This document shows positions 18,435-26,603 of a stretch of DNA of 31,745 nt, in pieces. Source of the DNA: Prevotella sp. UBA4268 (GTDB lineage: Bacteria > Bacteroidota > Bacteroidia > Bacteroidales > Bacteroidaceae); NCBI GenBank assembly GCA_002395135.1, contig DGWC01000105.1:1-31745 (forward strand), written 5' to 3'. Each line of letters begins with the position of its first letter. The first letter of the stretch is position 1. The position numbers were made by a program, and so were the translations under genes. The notes below the pieces were generated by a model. It searched no databases. It was given only the letters and a program-made list of their open reading frames with translations, and was not told the DNA's origin.

Positions 18435-18442
18435 CAAAATTA
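18435..18442 (-). promoter_or_regulatory. Probable promoter box for the coiled-coil gene
   Basis: TAATTTTG on the minus strand (18442-18435), 27 nt upstream of the ATG at 18407, matches TAnnTTTG. No good -33 element at normal spacing. Confidence 0.58.
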
Positions 18443-18530
18443 CAAAAAAAATGCTTTTTGCGTTATTTGTCATATTCAACTATTTAGTTATTTTTAAGCA
18501 TTCAAAGCCCCGTACTTAACTTTTATTTCG

Positions 18531-18538
18531 TACCTTTG
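18531..18538 (+). promoter_or_regulatory. trmD promoter box immediately before the start codon
   Basis: TACCTTTG (18531-18538) is followed by CAAGC and then the trmD ATG at 18544. Start sites normally lie about 6-7 nt after this box, which places transcription start on or next to the ATG, so the mRNA is expected to be leaderless. Confidence 0.62.
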
Positions 18539-18543
18539 CAAGC

Positions 18544-19221
18544 ATGAGAATTGATATTATTACCGTTTTGCCTGAAATGATTGAAGGCTTCGTGCATGAG
18601 TCGATACTTGCCAGAGCACAGAAAAAAGGCCTTGCAGAAATACACCTGCACAACCTGCGCGACTATACCTTAGACAAATGGCGCAGAGTGGATGACTATC
18701 CATACGGAGGATTTGCAGGAATGGTGATGCAGATTGAACCTATCGACCGCTGCATTTCTGCACTGAAAGCAGAGAGGGAATACGACGAAGTGATATTCAC
18801 CTCACCCGACGGAGAGCAGTTCAACCAGCATATTGCCAACGATTTGTCGCTCAAGGAAAACCTAATTATCCTTTGCGGACATTACAAAGGAATCGACCAA
18901 CGAGTGCGCGACCATCTGATTACCAGAGAAATAAGCATCGGCGACTATGTGCTGACAGGCGGCGAACTGGCTGCCGCAGTCATGGCCGATGCCATTGTGA
19001 GAATCATTCCCGGCGTGGTGGGCGATGAACAGAGTGCACTATCAGACTGTTTCCAAGACGATTTGCTGGCGGCTCCCATCTATACAAGGCCTGCAGAGTA
19101 TAAAGGATGGAAGGTACCCGACATCTTATTAAGCGGACACGAGGCAAAAATCAAGCAGTGGGAAATGGATCAGGCGATGGAACGAACCCGTCGTTTGCGG
19201 CCAGACCTATTGAAAGACTGA
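18544..19221 (+). CDS. trmD: tRNA (guanine-N1-)-methyltransferase
   Basis: Makes m1G37 next to the anticodon of several tRNAs, preventing +1 frameshifts; essential in most bacteria. The 225-residue protein is the usual size. It begins with the conserved [16 protein letters not shown], which fixes the start. It shows the [15 protein letters not shown] loop, the trefoil-knot SAM site with [12 protein letters not shown] and [11 protein letters not shown] (131-141), and the catalytic-Asp region [10 protein letters not shown] (D168). In this genome it is not beside rpsP, rimM or rplS, as it is in many other phyla. It has its own promoter, which gives essentially no 5' leader. Confidence 0.96.
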   Translation: MRIDIITVLPEMIEGFVHESILARAQKKGLAEIHLHNLRDYTLDKWRRVDDYPYGGFAGMVMQIEPIDRCISALKAEREYDEVIFTSPDGEQFNQHIANDLSLKENLIILCGHYKGIDQRVRDHLITREISIGDYVLTGGELAAAVMADAIVRIIPGVVGDEQSALSDCFQDDLLAAPIYTRPAEYKGWKVPDILLSGHEAKIKQWEMDQAMERTRRLRPDLLKD

Positions 19222-19287
19222 TGCCATTACACCGCATTCAGAATGGCGACTTTTCCTGCTTTTTTTGAATATTTATCAATAATCCGC

Positions 19288-19317
19288 TTGACTTATCGAT
19301 TATAATTCGTATCTTTG
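19288..19317 (+). promoter_or_regulatory. Promoter of the aminopeptidase P gene
   Basis: TTG (19288-19290), 19 nt, then TATCTTTG (19310-19317) followed by CG: both elements at ideal spacing, 27 nt before the ATG at 19345. Confidence 0.75.
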
Positions 19318-19344
19318 CGGCAACTTTATAACTTTTAGAGAAAC

Positions 19345-20742
19345 ATGTTTAACAAAGAAGTCTATTCAAACCGACGCTCTGAACTGAAAAAACTGGTAAA
19401 GAGCGGTATCATTATTCTTTTCGGAAACAACGAATCTCCTTGCAATTATCCCAACAACGGATACTATCCATTCCGCCAAGACTCATCGTTCCTGTACTAT
19501 TTCGGCCAAAGAAGAGACGGTCTTGTTGGTGTCATTGACATTGACAACGACTCTGAAATACTGATTGGAGATGATATCGACATTGAAGACATCGTGTGGT
19601 ACGGCAGCGTTGACAGCGTAAGTGATTTGGCTCATCAAGTTGCCGTTAGCCAATCGGCACCCATGAAAGAACTGCAGAGAATCTGCAAAGATGCGCAAAA
19701 GCAGAACCGAAAGATCCATTTCCTGCCCCCTTACCGTTTCGACACGAAGATTCAGATAATGGATTTGCTCGGCATCCATCCCAACCAGCAAAAAGAATCG
19801 GCATCTGTAGAACTGATTAAGGCCGTGGTAAAAATGCGCCAATGCAAGACCGACCTTGAGATTGCTGAGATCGAGAAGGCTTGTGCCATCGGTTACCAGA
19901 TGCATACGCATGCTATGAGACTCACAAAACCTGGATTGACAGAAAAATATATCGGCGGTCAAGTGGACGGCATGGCACATTCACTCGGAGAGCATGAGAG
20001 TTTCGCCACCATATTCACTCAGCATGGCGAGATTATGCACGGCAATCCGTCTTATCAGATTCTTGAGAGTGGAAGGCTGGCGCTTTGCGATGCCGGAGCC
20101 GAGAATTCTGAGAACTACTGCTCGGACAACACCCGCACCTATCCGGTCAATGGAAAATTCACCCAGCGGCAATTGGAAATCTACAGCATCGTCGAGGCTT
20201 GTCATGACTATGCATTAGAGGTTGCCAAGCCCGGTGTATTATGGTATGACGTTCACATGAACGTATGCAGACTCATGACAGACAAACTGAAAGAGTTAGG
20301 TTTGATGAAAGGCGACACCGAAGAAGCCGTGCAAGCGGGCGCACATGCCATGTTCCTGCCCCACGGACTCGGCCACATGATGGGAATGGATGTCCATGAC
20401 ATGGAAGGCCTGGGACAGAACTATGTGGGATTTGACGATGAAATACAGCCAAGCACGCAGTTCGGAACAAATGCACTACGTTGCGGAAAGCGCCTACAGG
20501 AAGGTTTTGTGATGACCGACGAACCAGGAATCTATTTTATTCCGGCATTGATTGATGACTGGCGTGCACAAGGTTTGCACAAAGACTTTATCAATTATGA
20601 CCTGCTGGAAACCTATAAGGACTTCGGAGGCATCCGTCTGGAAGACGATATTCTCATCACAAAGGATGGCTGTCGTTTCTTGGGAAAGGACCTGATTCCT
20701 TATCACCCGAAAGACGTTGAAGCATTCATGGCCAATAATTAA
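19345..20742 (+). CDS. pepP: Xaa-Pro aminopeptidase (M24B, aminopeptidase P family)
   Basis: Cytoplasmic metallopeptidase that removes an N-terminal residue ahead of proline. The 465-residue protein has the AMP_N domain (about 1-140, with PFRQDSSFLYYFGQRRDG) and a pita-bread catalytic domain. The metal ligands appear in order: Asp in LCDAGAENSE and SDNTRTYPV, His in FLPHGLGHMMGMDVHD, Glu in MTDEPGIYF and Glu in GGIRLEDDILIT. No signal peptide. The next gene, an exported papain-like peptidase, begins 40 nt later with no promoter box between, so the two peptidases are probably cotranscribed. Confidence 0.94.
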   Translation: MFNKEVYSNRRSELKKLVKSGIIILFGNNESPCNYPNNGYYPFRQDSSFLYYFGQRRDGLVGVIDIDNDSEILIGDDIDIEDIVWYGSVDSVSDLAHQVAVSQSAPMKELQRICKDAQKQNRKIHFLPPYRFDTKIQIMDLLGIHPNQQKESASVELIKAVVKMRQCKTDLEIAEIEKACAIGYQMHTHAMRLTKPGLTEKYIGGQVDGMAHSLGEHESFATIFTQHGEIMHGNPSYQILESGRLALCDAGAENSENYCSDNTRTYPVNGKFTQRQLEIYSIVEACHDYALEVAKPGVLWYDVHMNVCRLMTDKLKELGLMKGDTEEAVQAGAHAMFLPHGLGHMMGMDVHDMEGLGQNYVGFDDEIQPSTQFGTNALRCGKRLQEGFVMTDEPGIYFIPALIDDWRAQGLHKDFINYDLLETYKDFGGIRLEDDILITKDGCRFLGKDLIPYHPKDVEAFMANN

Positions 20743-20782
20743 TAAACAACAAACAACAATCAATAACTTAATTTATCTTACA

Positions 20783-21982
20783 ATGAAGAAAGTCTTAGTA
20801 TTCGCGCTTTCTGCACTGATAGCATCAAGCGCCATGGCACAGGAAAAGAATGAGAAAAACAACAAGCCTGTGTTCACAACCATTAAAGAGAACCCCATTA
20901 CAAGCATTAAGAACCAAAACCGCAGTGGCACCTGCTGGAACTACTCTACCCTCTCCTATTTCGAGGCAGAGATTTTAAAGAAAACGGGCAAGACATACGA
21001 CCTCTGCGAGGCATTTGTATGCAACAAGACTTATCTGGATCGCGCTGTCCAGGTGGTACGCCTGCACGGCGACTGCCAGTTCTCACAGGGTGGTGCTGCC
21101 TATGACGTGCTCTATGCACTGCAAAACTATGGCATTTGCCCAGAAGAAGCAATGCCTGCACCGGGTAGCCTTTATGGTGACACGCTGTTCAACTTCAACG
21201 AATTCTTCTCTGTACTTTCTCCATACGTAGATGCCGTTGCCCGCAGCAAGGCTAAGACCATCAGCAACCAATGGAAAGTTGGATTCCAAGGCATCCTTGA
21301 TGCTTATCTCGGAAAGTGCCCGGAGGAATTCACATATGAGGGAAAGAAGTATAATCCGCAGTCTTTTGCAGCAAGCCTTGGCATCAACCTCGACGACTAC
21401 GTGACCATTACAAGTTATACCCACCATCCTTTCTACACGAAGTTCGCCGTTGAAGTACAGGACAACTGGCGCAACCCTCTGTCTTGGAACCTGCCCATGG
21501 ACGAAATGATGCGCATCATTGACAACGCCATCGAGCAAGGCTACACGGTTGCTTGGGGAGGCGATGTTTCGGAAGAAGGCTTCACCCGTCAGGGCCTGGC
21601 TTATGCCATTGATAACAAAGCCGCTGAGAACAGCCTCGCAGGAAGCGACATGGCACATTGGCTCAAACTCTCTCCGACAGCCAAGAAGAGCGAGATTGAA
21701 AAGTTGGGATGCACTGTTCCGGAGATTACCCCGACACAGGAAATGCGTCAAACACGTTTCGACAACTGGGAACTTACTGATGACCACGGCATGCTTATCT
21801 ATGGTATTGCAAAAGACCAGAATGGAAAAGAATACTATATGGTAAAGAACTCATGGGGTCTCAGCGGTGAATACAAAGGCATCTGGTACATGACCAAGGC
21901 TTTCATCGCAGCAAACACAATGGACTACATGGTAAACAAGAATGCCATTCCCAAGGATATCCGCAAGAAAATGGGCATCTGA
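20783..21982 (+). CDS. Exported C1B papain-like aminopeptidase (bleomycin hydrolase/PepC type)
   Basis: A 399-residue cysteine peptidase. From the ATG at 20783 it starts with a standard Sec signal peptide MKKVLVFALSALIASSAMAQ, with likely cleavage after Ala19. An upstream in-frame ATG (20717) lies inside pepP and is not used. The oxyanion Gln45 and catalytic Cys51 are in NQNRSGTCWNYS, and the catalytic His lies in DDHGMLIYGIAKD. The active-site Asn lies in VKNSWGLSGEYKG near the C-terminus. Family C1B enzymes are usually cytoplasmic hexamers; this one is periplasmic or secreted, a recurrent form in Bacteroidales. A role in peptide use is inferred. A terminator follows. Confidence 0.92.
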   Translation: MKKVLVFALSALIASSAMAQEKNEKNNKPVFTTIKENPITSIKNQNRSGTCWNYSTLSYFEAEILKKTGKTYDLCEAFVCNKTYLDRAVQVVRLHGDCQFSQGGAAYDVLYALQNYGICPEEAMPAPGSLYGDTLFNFNEFFSVLSPYVDAVARSKAKTISNQWKVGFQGILDAYLGKCPEEFTYEGKKYNPQSFAASLGINLDDYVTITSYTHHPFYTKFAVEVQDNWRNPLSWNLPMDEMMRIIDNAIEQGYTVAWGGDVSEEGFTRQGLAYAIDNKAAENSLAGSDMAHWLKLSPTAKKSEIEKLGCTVPEITPTQEMRQTRFDNWELTDDHGMLIYGIAKDQNGKEYYMVKNSWGLSGEYKGIWYMTKAFIAANTMDYMVNKNAIPKDIRKKMGI

Positions 21983-22009
21983 TACCATTTCCTCTTAAAT
22001 AATTTTTCG

Positions 22010-22045
22010 TGACAGGCATGCCTTTTTTCATGGGCATGCCTGTCA
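22010..22045 (+). terminator. Hairpin terminator after the C1 peptidase gene
   Basis: Perfect 13-bp inverted repeat, TGACAGGCATGCC (22010-22022) and GGCATGCCTGTCA (22033-22045), loop of 10 nt. The sequence after it (TGCTTTCTATGC) is only moderately T-rich, so termination efficiency is uncertain. Confidence 0.7.
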
Positions 22046-22193
22046 TGCTTTCTATGCTTATCACGTCAACTATCAGCAGTGCGCATGGGGAAAATAATGG
22101 AATAGACAAGAGGTCTAATTCAATTTTTTAGTTTTTTTTCATGCTTTTCCATAAAAAGTTTGCAAAAAAGTCTTCTATCTCATTTTTATTTAC
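22046..22193. other. Non-coding gap between the C1 peptidase and recJ
   Basis: The gap between the two genes is 318 nt in all. Apart from the terminator on the left and the recJ promoter box and leader on the right, I see only AT-rich sequence with T-runs around 22120-22139 and no convincing gene or repeat. Confidence 0.6.
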
Positions 22194-22201
22194 TATCTTT
22201 G
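22194..22201 (+). promoter_or_regulatory. Probable recJ-recQ promoter box
   Basis: TATCTTTG (22194-22201) followed by GG, matching TAnnTTTG. It is 99 nt before the recJ ATG, giving a leader of about 90 nt. No clear -33 element. Confidence 0.58.
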
Positions 22202-22300
22202 GGCGCGGATTTTATGTATCTGCAGAAAAATGGAATGTCTTTCATTCACTGCAGAAAGATGTTCGCATACCGTCTACGAAGGAAAATAAAAATAATATAA

Positions 22301-24037
22301 ATGCATTTCAAATGGAATTATCAAACACCTACACCAGAAGAAAAGAAAGCAGCTGAGGCGCTGGGAACAAAGATGAGCATCTCGCCCATATTGGCACAGA
22401 TACTCATCAAGCGCGGCATTACCACCGAATCGGCAGCCAAGCGTTTCTTCCGTCCTCAGTTGAACGACCTCATCAATCCTTTCCTTATGAAGGACATGGA
22501 TGTGGCCGTGGATCGTTTGAACGATGCCATGGGACGCAAAGAGCGCATACTTGTGTACGGTGATTATGATGTAGACGGATGCACAGCCGTAGCGCTGGTG
22601 TACAAGTTTCTGCAGCAGTTCTATTCCAATGTAGACTACTATATCCCCGACCGCTATGATGAAGGATATGGTGTAAGCAAGAAAGGAATCGACTTTGCGC
22701 ATGAAACAGGTGTGAAACTTATTATCATTCTCGATTGCGGAATCAAGGCAATCGATGAAATTGCGTATGCCAAGAGTCTTGGCATCGACTTTATCATCTG
22801 CGACCATCACGTTCCTGATGAAGAGATGCCACCTGCTGTGGCCATTCTCAACCCGAAACGCGAGGACGACATGTTCCCGTTCAAGCATCTGTGCGGCTGT
22901 GGCGTAGGCTTCAAGTTTATGCAGGCATTCGCAAAGAACAATGGAATACCGTTCTCCAATCTTATTCCTCTTCTCGATTTTGTGGCTGTGGCCATTGCTG
23001 CAGACATTGTTCCCGTCACAGATGAGAACAGAATACTCGCTTTCCATGGATTGAAGCAGTTGAATCAAAACCCGAACATCGGGCTCAAAGCCATTATTGA
23101 CATCTGCGGACTCAACGGGCGCGACATCTCGATGAGCGACATCGTCTTCAAGATCGGGCCGCGAATCAATGCGTCCGGTAGGATGGAGAACGGAAAGGAG
23201 TCTGTTGATCTGCTTGTGGAGAAAGACTTTGCCATCGCCTTAAAGAAGGCTAAGCACATCAATCAGTACAATGAGCAGCGCAAAGACATCGACAAACAGA
23301 TGACAGAAGAGGCCAATCAGATTGTTGCACGTATAGAAAGTCAGAAGCGGCATTCCAGTATTGTGCTTTACGACGAGAACTGGAAGAAAGGGGTTATTGG
23401 TATTGTTGCCTCCCGCCTTACGGAAATCTACTTCCGTCCTACAGTGGTGCTCACCCGTGAAGACGATCTGGCAACGGGATCTGCCCGCAGTGTCACGGGC
23501 TTTGATGTGTATTCTGCCATCAAAAGTTGTCGCGACATGCTGATTAATTTCGGTGGACACACCTATGCAGCTGGTCTGACGCTCCGCTGGAAGGACGTTC
23601 CTGAATTCAGACGCAGGTTCCAGAAATATGTGGAAGAGCATATCGAGCCCGAACAAATCGAAGCCATTCTAGACATTGATGCAGAAATCGATTTCAAAGA
23701 CATCACTCGCAAACTTCATAACGATTTGAAACGTTTCGGTCCGTTTGGCCCCGACAACCAAAAACCGTTGTTCAGCACCGTCGATGTCTATGATTTCGGA
23801 ACGAGCAAGGTTGTCGGTCGCGAACAGGAGCACATCAAACTCGAACTCGTTGACTCCAAGTCGAACAACGTTATGAACGGAATTGCATTCGGCCAGAGCG
23901 GTTCGGCGCGGTATATCAAGAGCAAGCGCAGTTTCGACATTGCCTATACCATCGAAGACAACGTGTTCAAACACAATGACGTGCAACTGCAGATCGAAGA
24001 CATACGCCCTGCAGAAGGTGAAGACGAAACCGCATGA
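22301..24037 (+). CDS. recJ: Single-stranded-DNA-specific exonuclease RecJ
   Basis: 5'-3' exonuclease on single-stranded DNA, acting in RecF-pathway recombination and mismatch repair. The 578-residue protein has the DHH phosphoesterase motifs: VYGDYDVDG (D88, D90, D92), ILDCGIKAIDE (D145) and CDHHVPDEE (168-170). HLCGCGVGFKF and the DHHA1 motif GGHTYAAGLTL follow, then a C-terminal OB-like region. MHFKWNYQTPTPEEKK is the normal Bacteroidetes N-terminus, so the ATG at 22301 is accepted. Its last codons overlap the recQ start by 4 nt (ATGA), indicating translational coupling of a resection pair. Confidence 0.96.
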   Translation: MHFKWNYQTPTPEEKKAAEALGTKMSISPILAQILIKRGITTESAAKRFFRPQLNDLINPFLMKDMDVAVDRLNDAMGRKERILVYGDYDVDGCTAVALVYKFLQQFYSNVDYYIPDRYDEGYGVSKKGIDFAHETGVKLIIILDCGIKAIDEIAYAKSLGIDFIICDHHVPDEEMPPAVAILNPKREDDMFPFKHLCGCGVGFKFMQAFAKNNGIPFSNLIPLLDFVAVAIAADIVPVTDENRILAFHGLKQLNQNPNIGLKAIIDICGLNGRDISMSDIVFKIGPRINASGRMENGKESVDLLVEKDFAIALKKAKHINQYNEQRKDIDKQMTEEANQIVARIESQKRHSSIVLYDENWKKGVIGIVASRLTEIYFRPTVVLTREDDLATGSARSVTGFDVYSAIKSCRDMLINFGGHTYAAGLTLRWKDVPEFRRRFQKYVEEHIEPEQIEAILDIDAEIDFKDITRKLHNDLKRFGPFGPDNQKPLFSTVDVYDFGTSKVVGREQEHIKLELVDSKSNNVMNGIAFGQSGSARYIKSKRSFDIAYTIEDNVFKHNDVQLQIEDIRPAEGEDETA

Positions 24038-25929
24038 CTTACCGCGAAATACTCCGCCATTACTGGCATTATGATGACTTCCGCGGCATCCAACGCGAGA
24101 TAATCGAGAGTATCTGTGCTGGAAAAGACACCTTGGGACTAATGCCCACGGGCGGGGGAAAGTCTATTACGTTTCAAGTTCCTGCCATGGCAAACGACGG
24201 AGTATGCGTTGTCATTACCCCGCTGATTGCCTTAATGAAAGACCAGGTGGCCCATCTGCGCAAGATTGGCATCATGGCCGCAGCCATCTATGGCAGCATG
24301 CGGCACGAAGAAATCCTCGTTACATTGGAGAACTGTGTGTTTGGAGGTGTCAAAATATTGTATGTCTCCCCTGAACGTCTTGGCTCCGAACTTTTCCAGG
24401 CCAAGTTCCGCCACATGAAAGTGAGCATCATCACTGTCGACGAAGCACATTGCATCAGTCAGTGGGGGTATGATTTCAGGCCATCTTACTTGGAAATTGC
24501 AAAGATTCGCAAACTAAAACCCGATGTTCCCATACTTGCGCTGACAGCAACAGCCACTCCCCAAGTTATAGAAGACATCCAACTGCGCCTTGGTTTCAAG
24601 GAAAACAATGTCTTCAGAATGAGTTATGAGCGCAAGAATCTTGCCTACATCGTGAGGAAGACGACAGACAAATATGAAGAACTCTGCCATATTCTCCATT
24701 CAGTAGATGGCTCCGGTATCGTATATGTGAGAAGCAGGAAACGCACGAAAGAGATTTCAGAACTACTGATAAAAAGAGGCATCAGCGCACTGGCCTATCA
24801 TGCCGGTCTCGACAATGCTATTCGTGATGAGCGACAGAAGGAATGGCACGACGACCGTGTGCGCATCATGGTCGCCACAAATGCCTTTGGCATGGGAATA
24901 GACAAACCGGACGTGCGCATTGTCATACATTTCGACTGCCCTGACTCATTGGAGGCTTACTTCCAAGAGGCCGGACGAGCCGGACGCGACGGCCGAAAAG
25001 CCTATGCCGCACTGCTCTATAACGATAGCGATGAGCGCAAACTGAAAAGACGGGTGGCCGACACCTTCCCGGAAAAAGACTATATTCGCGAAATCTATGA
25101 ACACCTGGCCTACTATTATCAAATAGGTATAGGCAGCGGATATGGTGCTTCCTTCGTGTTCGACATAGACAAGTTCTGTGCCACGTTCAAGCATTTCCCT
25201 ATCCAGACCGACGCAGCCCTGAAGATTCTGACCAGAGCCGGATACATCAACTATACGGAAGAACGCGACAACCAGGCACGTGTGCATTTCATCATCGACC
25301 GCAACGACTTCTACCAAATAGAGTCGCTGACAGCCAATGAGAATAATGTGGTCACCGCACTGCTCCGCAATTATGGCGGACTTTTCACCAATTTCGAATA
25401 CATTGACGAGGCTTTTGTCGCTCAACAAGCAGGACTTCAGACTGCCCAGCAGGTCTATATGATTCTGAAAAACCTTTCAGAGAAACGTATTCTGAAATTT
25501 ATTCCTCAGCGGAAGACACCGTTTATCACCTACACAGAGAGAAGAGAAGCCCCGGAGCATATCGTTATCAGTCGCGAAATCTATGACGACAGGAAAAAGC
25601 AGTTTGAAAAACGCATTGAGGAAGTCATCAGATATGCCAAGAACGACGATATTTGCAGAAGCCGTCAACTACTCAGGTACTTCGGGGAAACGAAATCAAA
25701 GGACTGCCATCAGTGTGATGTCTGCATTGCCCATCGCGAAGACTATCTATCGGATCAGCAAATCAAACCCGCAAAGGAGCAGATCAAACAACTGCTCTCC
25801 GACGGTAAGAAGCATGCTATCACCGAATTACACAACCTCCGCATCCCCAGCGATGAACTTCATGCTGCCCTCTCCTGCCTCATCGATGAAGAAGAAATCT
25901 TCATTGAAAACCACCTTTTACACCTCTGA
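24034..25929 (+). CDS. recQ: ATP-dependent DNA helicase RecQ (short form without a visible HRDC domain)
   Basis: 3'-5' helicase that unwinds ends for RecJ resection and resolves replication structures. The 631-residue protein shows Walker A MPTGGGKS (37-44), DEAH (136-139) in VDEAHCISQWGYDFRPSY, ATNAFGMGIDKPDVR and the arginine-finger motif QEAGRAGRDG. The RecQ zinc site is CRSRQLLRYFGE plus CHQCDVC. A winged-helix region follows. The last ~60 residues (EQIKQLLSDGKKHAITELHN...) resemble a second small winged helix and not the HRDC domain of E. coli RecQ. The ATG overlaps the end of recJ. Confidence 0.95.
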   Translation: MTYREILRHYWHYDDFRGIQREIIESICAGKDTLGLMPTGGGKSITFQVPAMANDGVCVVITPLIALMKDQVAHLRKIGIMAAAIYGSMRHEEILVTLENCVFGGVKILYVSPERLGSELFQAKFRHMKVSIITVDEAHCISQWGYDFRPSYLEIAKIRKLKPDVPILALTATATPQVIEDIQLRLGFKENNVFRMSYERKNLAYIVRKTTDKYEELCHILHSVDGSGIVYVRSRKRTKEISELLIKRGISALAYHAGLDNAIRDERQKEWHDDRVRIMVATNAFGMGIDKPDVRIVIHFDCPDSLEAYFQEAGRAGRDGRKAYAALLYNDSDERKLKRRVADTFPEKDYIREIYEHLAYYYQIGIGSGYGASFVFDIDKFCATFKHFPIQTDAALKILTRAGYINYTEERDNQARVHFIIDRNDFYQIESLTANENNVVTALLRNYGGLFTNFEYIDEAFVAQQAGLQTAQQVYMILKNLSEKRILKFIPQRKTPFITYTERREAPEHIVISREIYDDRKKQFEKRIEEVIRYAKNDDICRSRQLLRYFGETKSKDCHQCDVCIAHREDYLSDQQIKPAKEQIKQLLSDGKKHAITELHNLRIPSDELHAALSCLIDEEEIFIENHLLHL

Positions 25930-25935
25930 TACCAA

Positions 25936-25962
25936 TTCTCCTTAGAGAAAGGTGAAGGAGAA
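25936..25962 (+). terminator. Weak hairpin after recQ
   Basis: TTCTCCTT (25936-25943) pairs with AAGGAGAA (25955-25962), 8 bp with an 11-nt loop, just after the recQ stop. There is no T-run after it, so it may not terminate by itself. Confidence 0.4.
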
Positions 25963-25982
25963 CGGCATGACTATCCCACCCC

Positions 25983-25998
25983 TCTGATGGCCATCAGA
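25983..25998. repeat. 16-bp perfect palindrome between recQ and yccF
   Basis: TCTGATGGCCATCAGA is its own reverse complement. It lies 54 nt after recQ and 7 nt after the end of the convergent YccF gene. It could be part of a terminator or a protein site; nothing more can be said. Confidence 0.6.
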
Positions 25999-26004
25999 TA
26001 CTGC

Positions 26005-26376
26005 TCACGAAACGATTTCCCGTCCGAATGGCGTAAGAGCCAGCCCTGCCATCTTGAAATGCTGTTTGCCAAAAGGAATGCCGATAATGGTTATATACAA
26101 CAGCAAACCAAAGAAAATATGAGTGAGCCATATCCATACGCCACCCACAAAGAACCATATCACATTCATCAGTGTGCTCAGACAACCCACCTTTCCCGGC
26201 TTCTCTACAACTTTGGAGCCGAAAGGCCACAGGCAAAGCACAGCCAACTTGATGGACTGCAAGCCAAAAGGAATGCCAATAATGGTAACCATCATGGCAA
26301 GACTCGACACCACATACTCAATGGCCGTGGCCAGCCCACCAAACAAAAGCCAAATAATATTCCCCAATATTTTCAT
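26005..26376 (-). CDS. YccF-domain inner membrane protein
   Basis: A 123-residue membrane protein made of two YccF repeats. Each repeat has a membrane helix followed by TIIGIPFG and a Lys-rich segment ending in W/TPFG: first VTIIGIPFGLQSIKLAVLCL with WPFGSKVV, then ITIIGIPFGKQHFKMAGLAL with TPFGREIV. About four hydrophobic helices are visible. Function of the family is unknown. Its promoter box TATCTTTG is 23 nt upstream; it is convergent with recQ and downstream of ilvC on the same strand. Confidence 0.93.
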   Translation of the reverse strand: MKILGNIIWLLFGGLATAIEYVVSSLAMMVTIIGIPFGLQSIKLAVLCLWPFGSKVVEKPGKVGCLSTLMNVIWFFVGGVWIWLTHIFFGLLLYITIIGIPFGKQHFKMAGLALTPFGREIVS

Positions 26377-26398
26377 ATTTCCTTTCTTTTCTGTGTGG

Positions 26399-26406
26399 CA
26401 AAGATA
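26399..26406 (-). promoter_or_regulatory. Probable yccF promoter box
   Basis: TATCTTTG on the minus strand (26406-26399), 23 nt before the ATG at 26376. The 26407-26603 stretch up to ilvC has only a weak 7-bp hairpin (26549-26555 with 26572-26578) and no gene. Confidence 0.58.
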
Positions 26407-26603
26407 CTAACTAATTTCTAAAACACGCTCTTTTTCATTTGAAAAAATGCAGTCAACCGCGCTTTCCCCAAAAGAAAGCAGTACAGAAACATGAACCCCA
26501 AAAAGATTCAATGTGTCTGCACTGCCTACCTATATTCTTTGCAAACGGTTCCCCTTGCGAGTAAAAACACCAGGGGAAGGTTGGTTTCTACTCCCGCTTG
26601 CTG

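Noticed and set aside
22274..23068. 264-codon minus-strand frame opposite recJ
   Set aside because: RecJ motifs on the plus strand are complete; the opposite frame has no family features.
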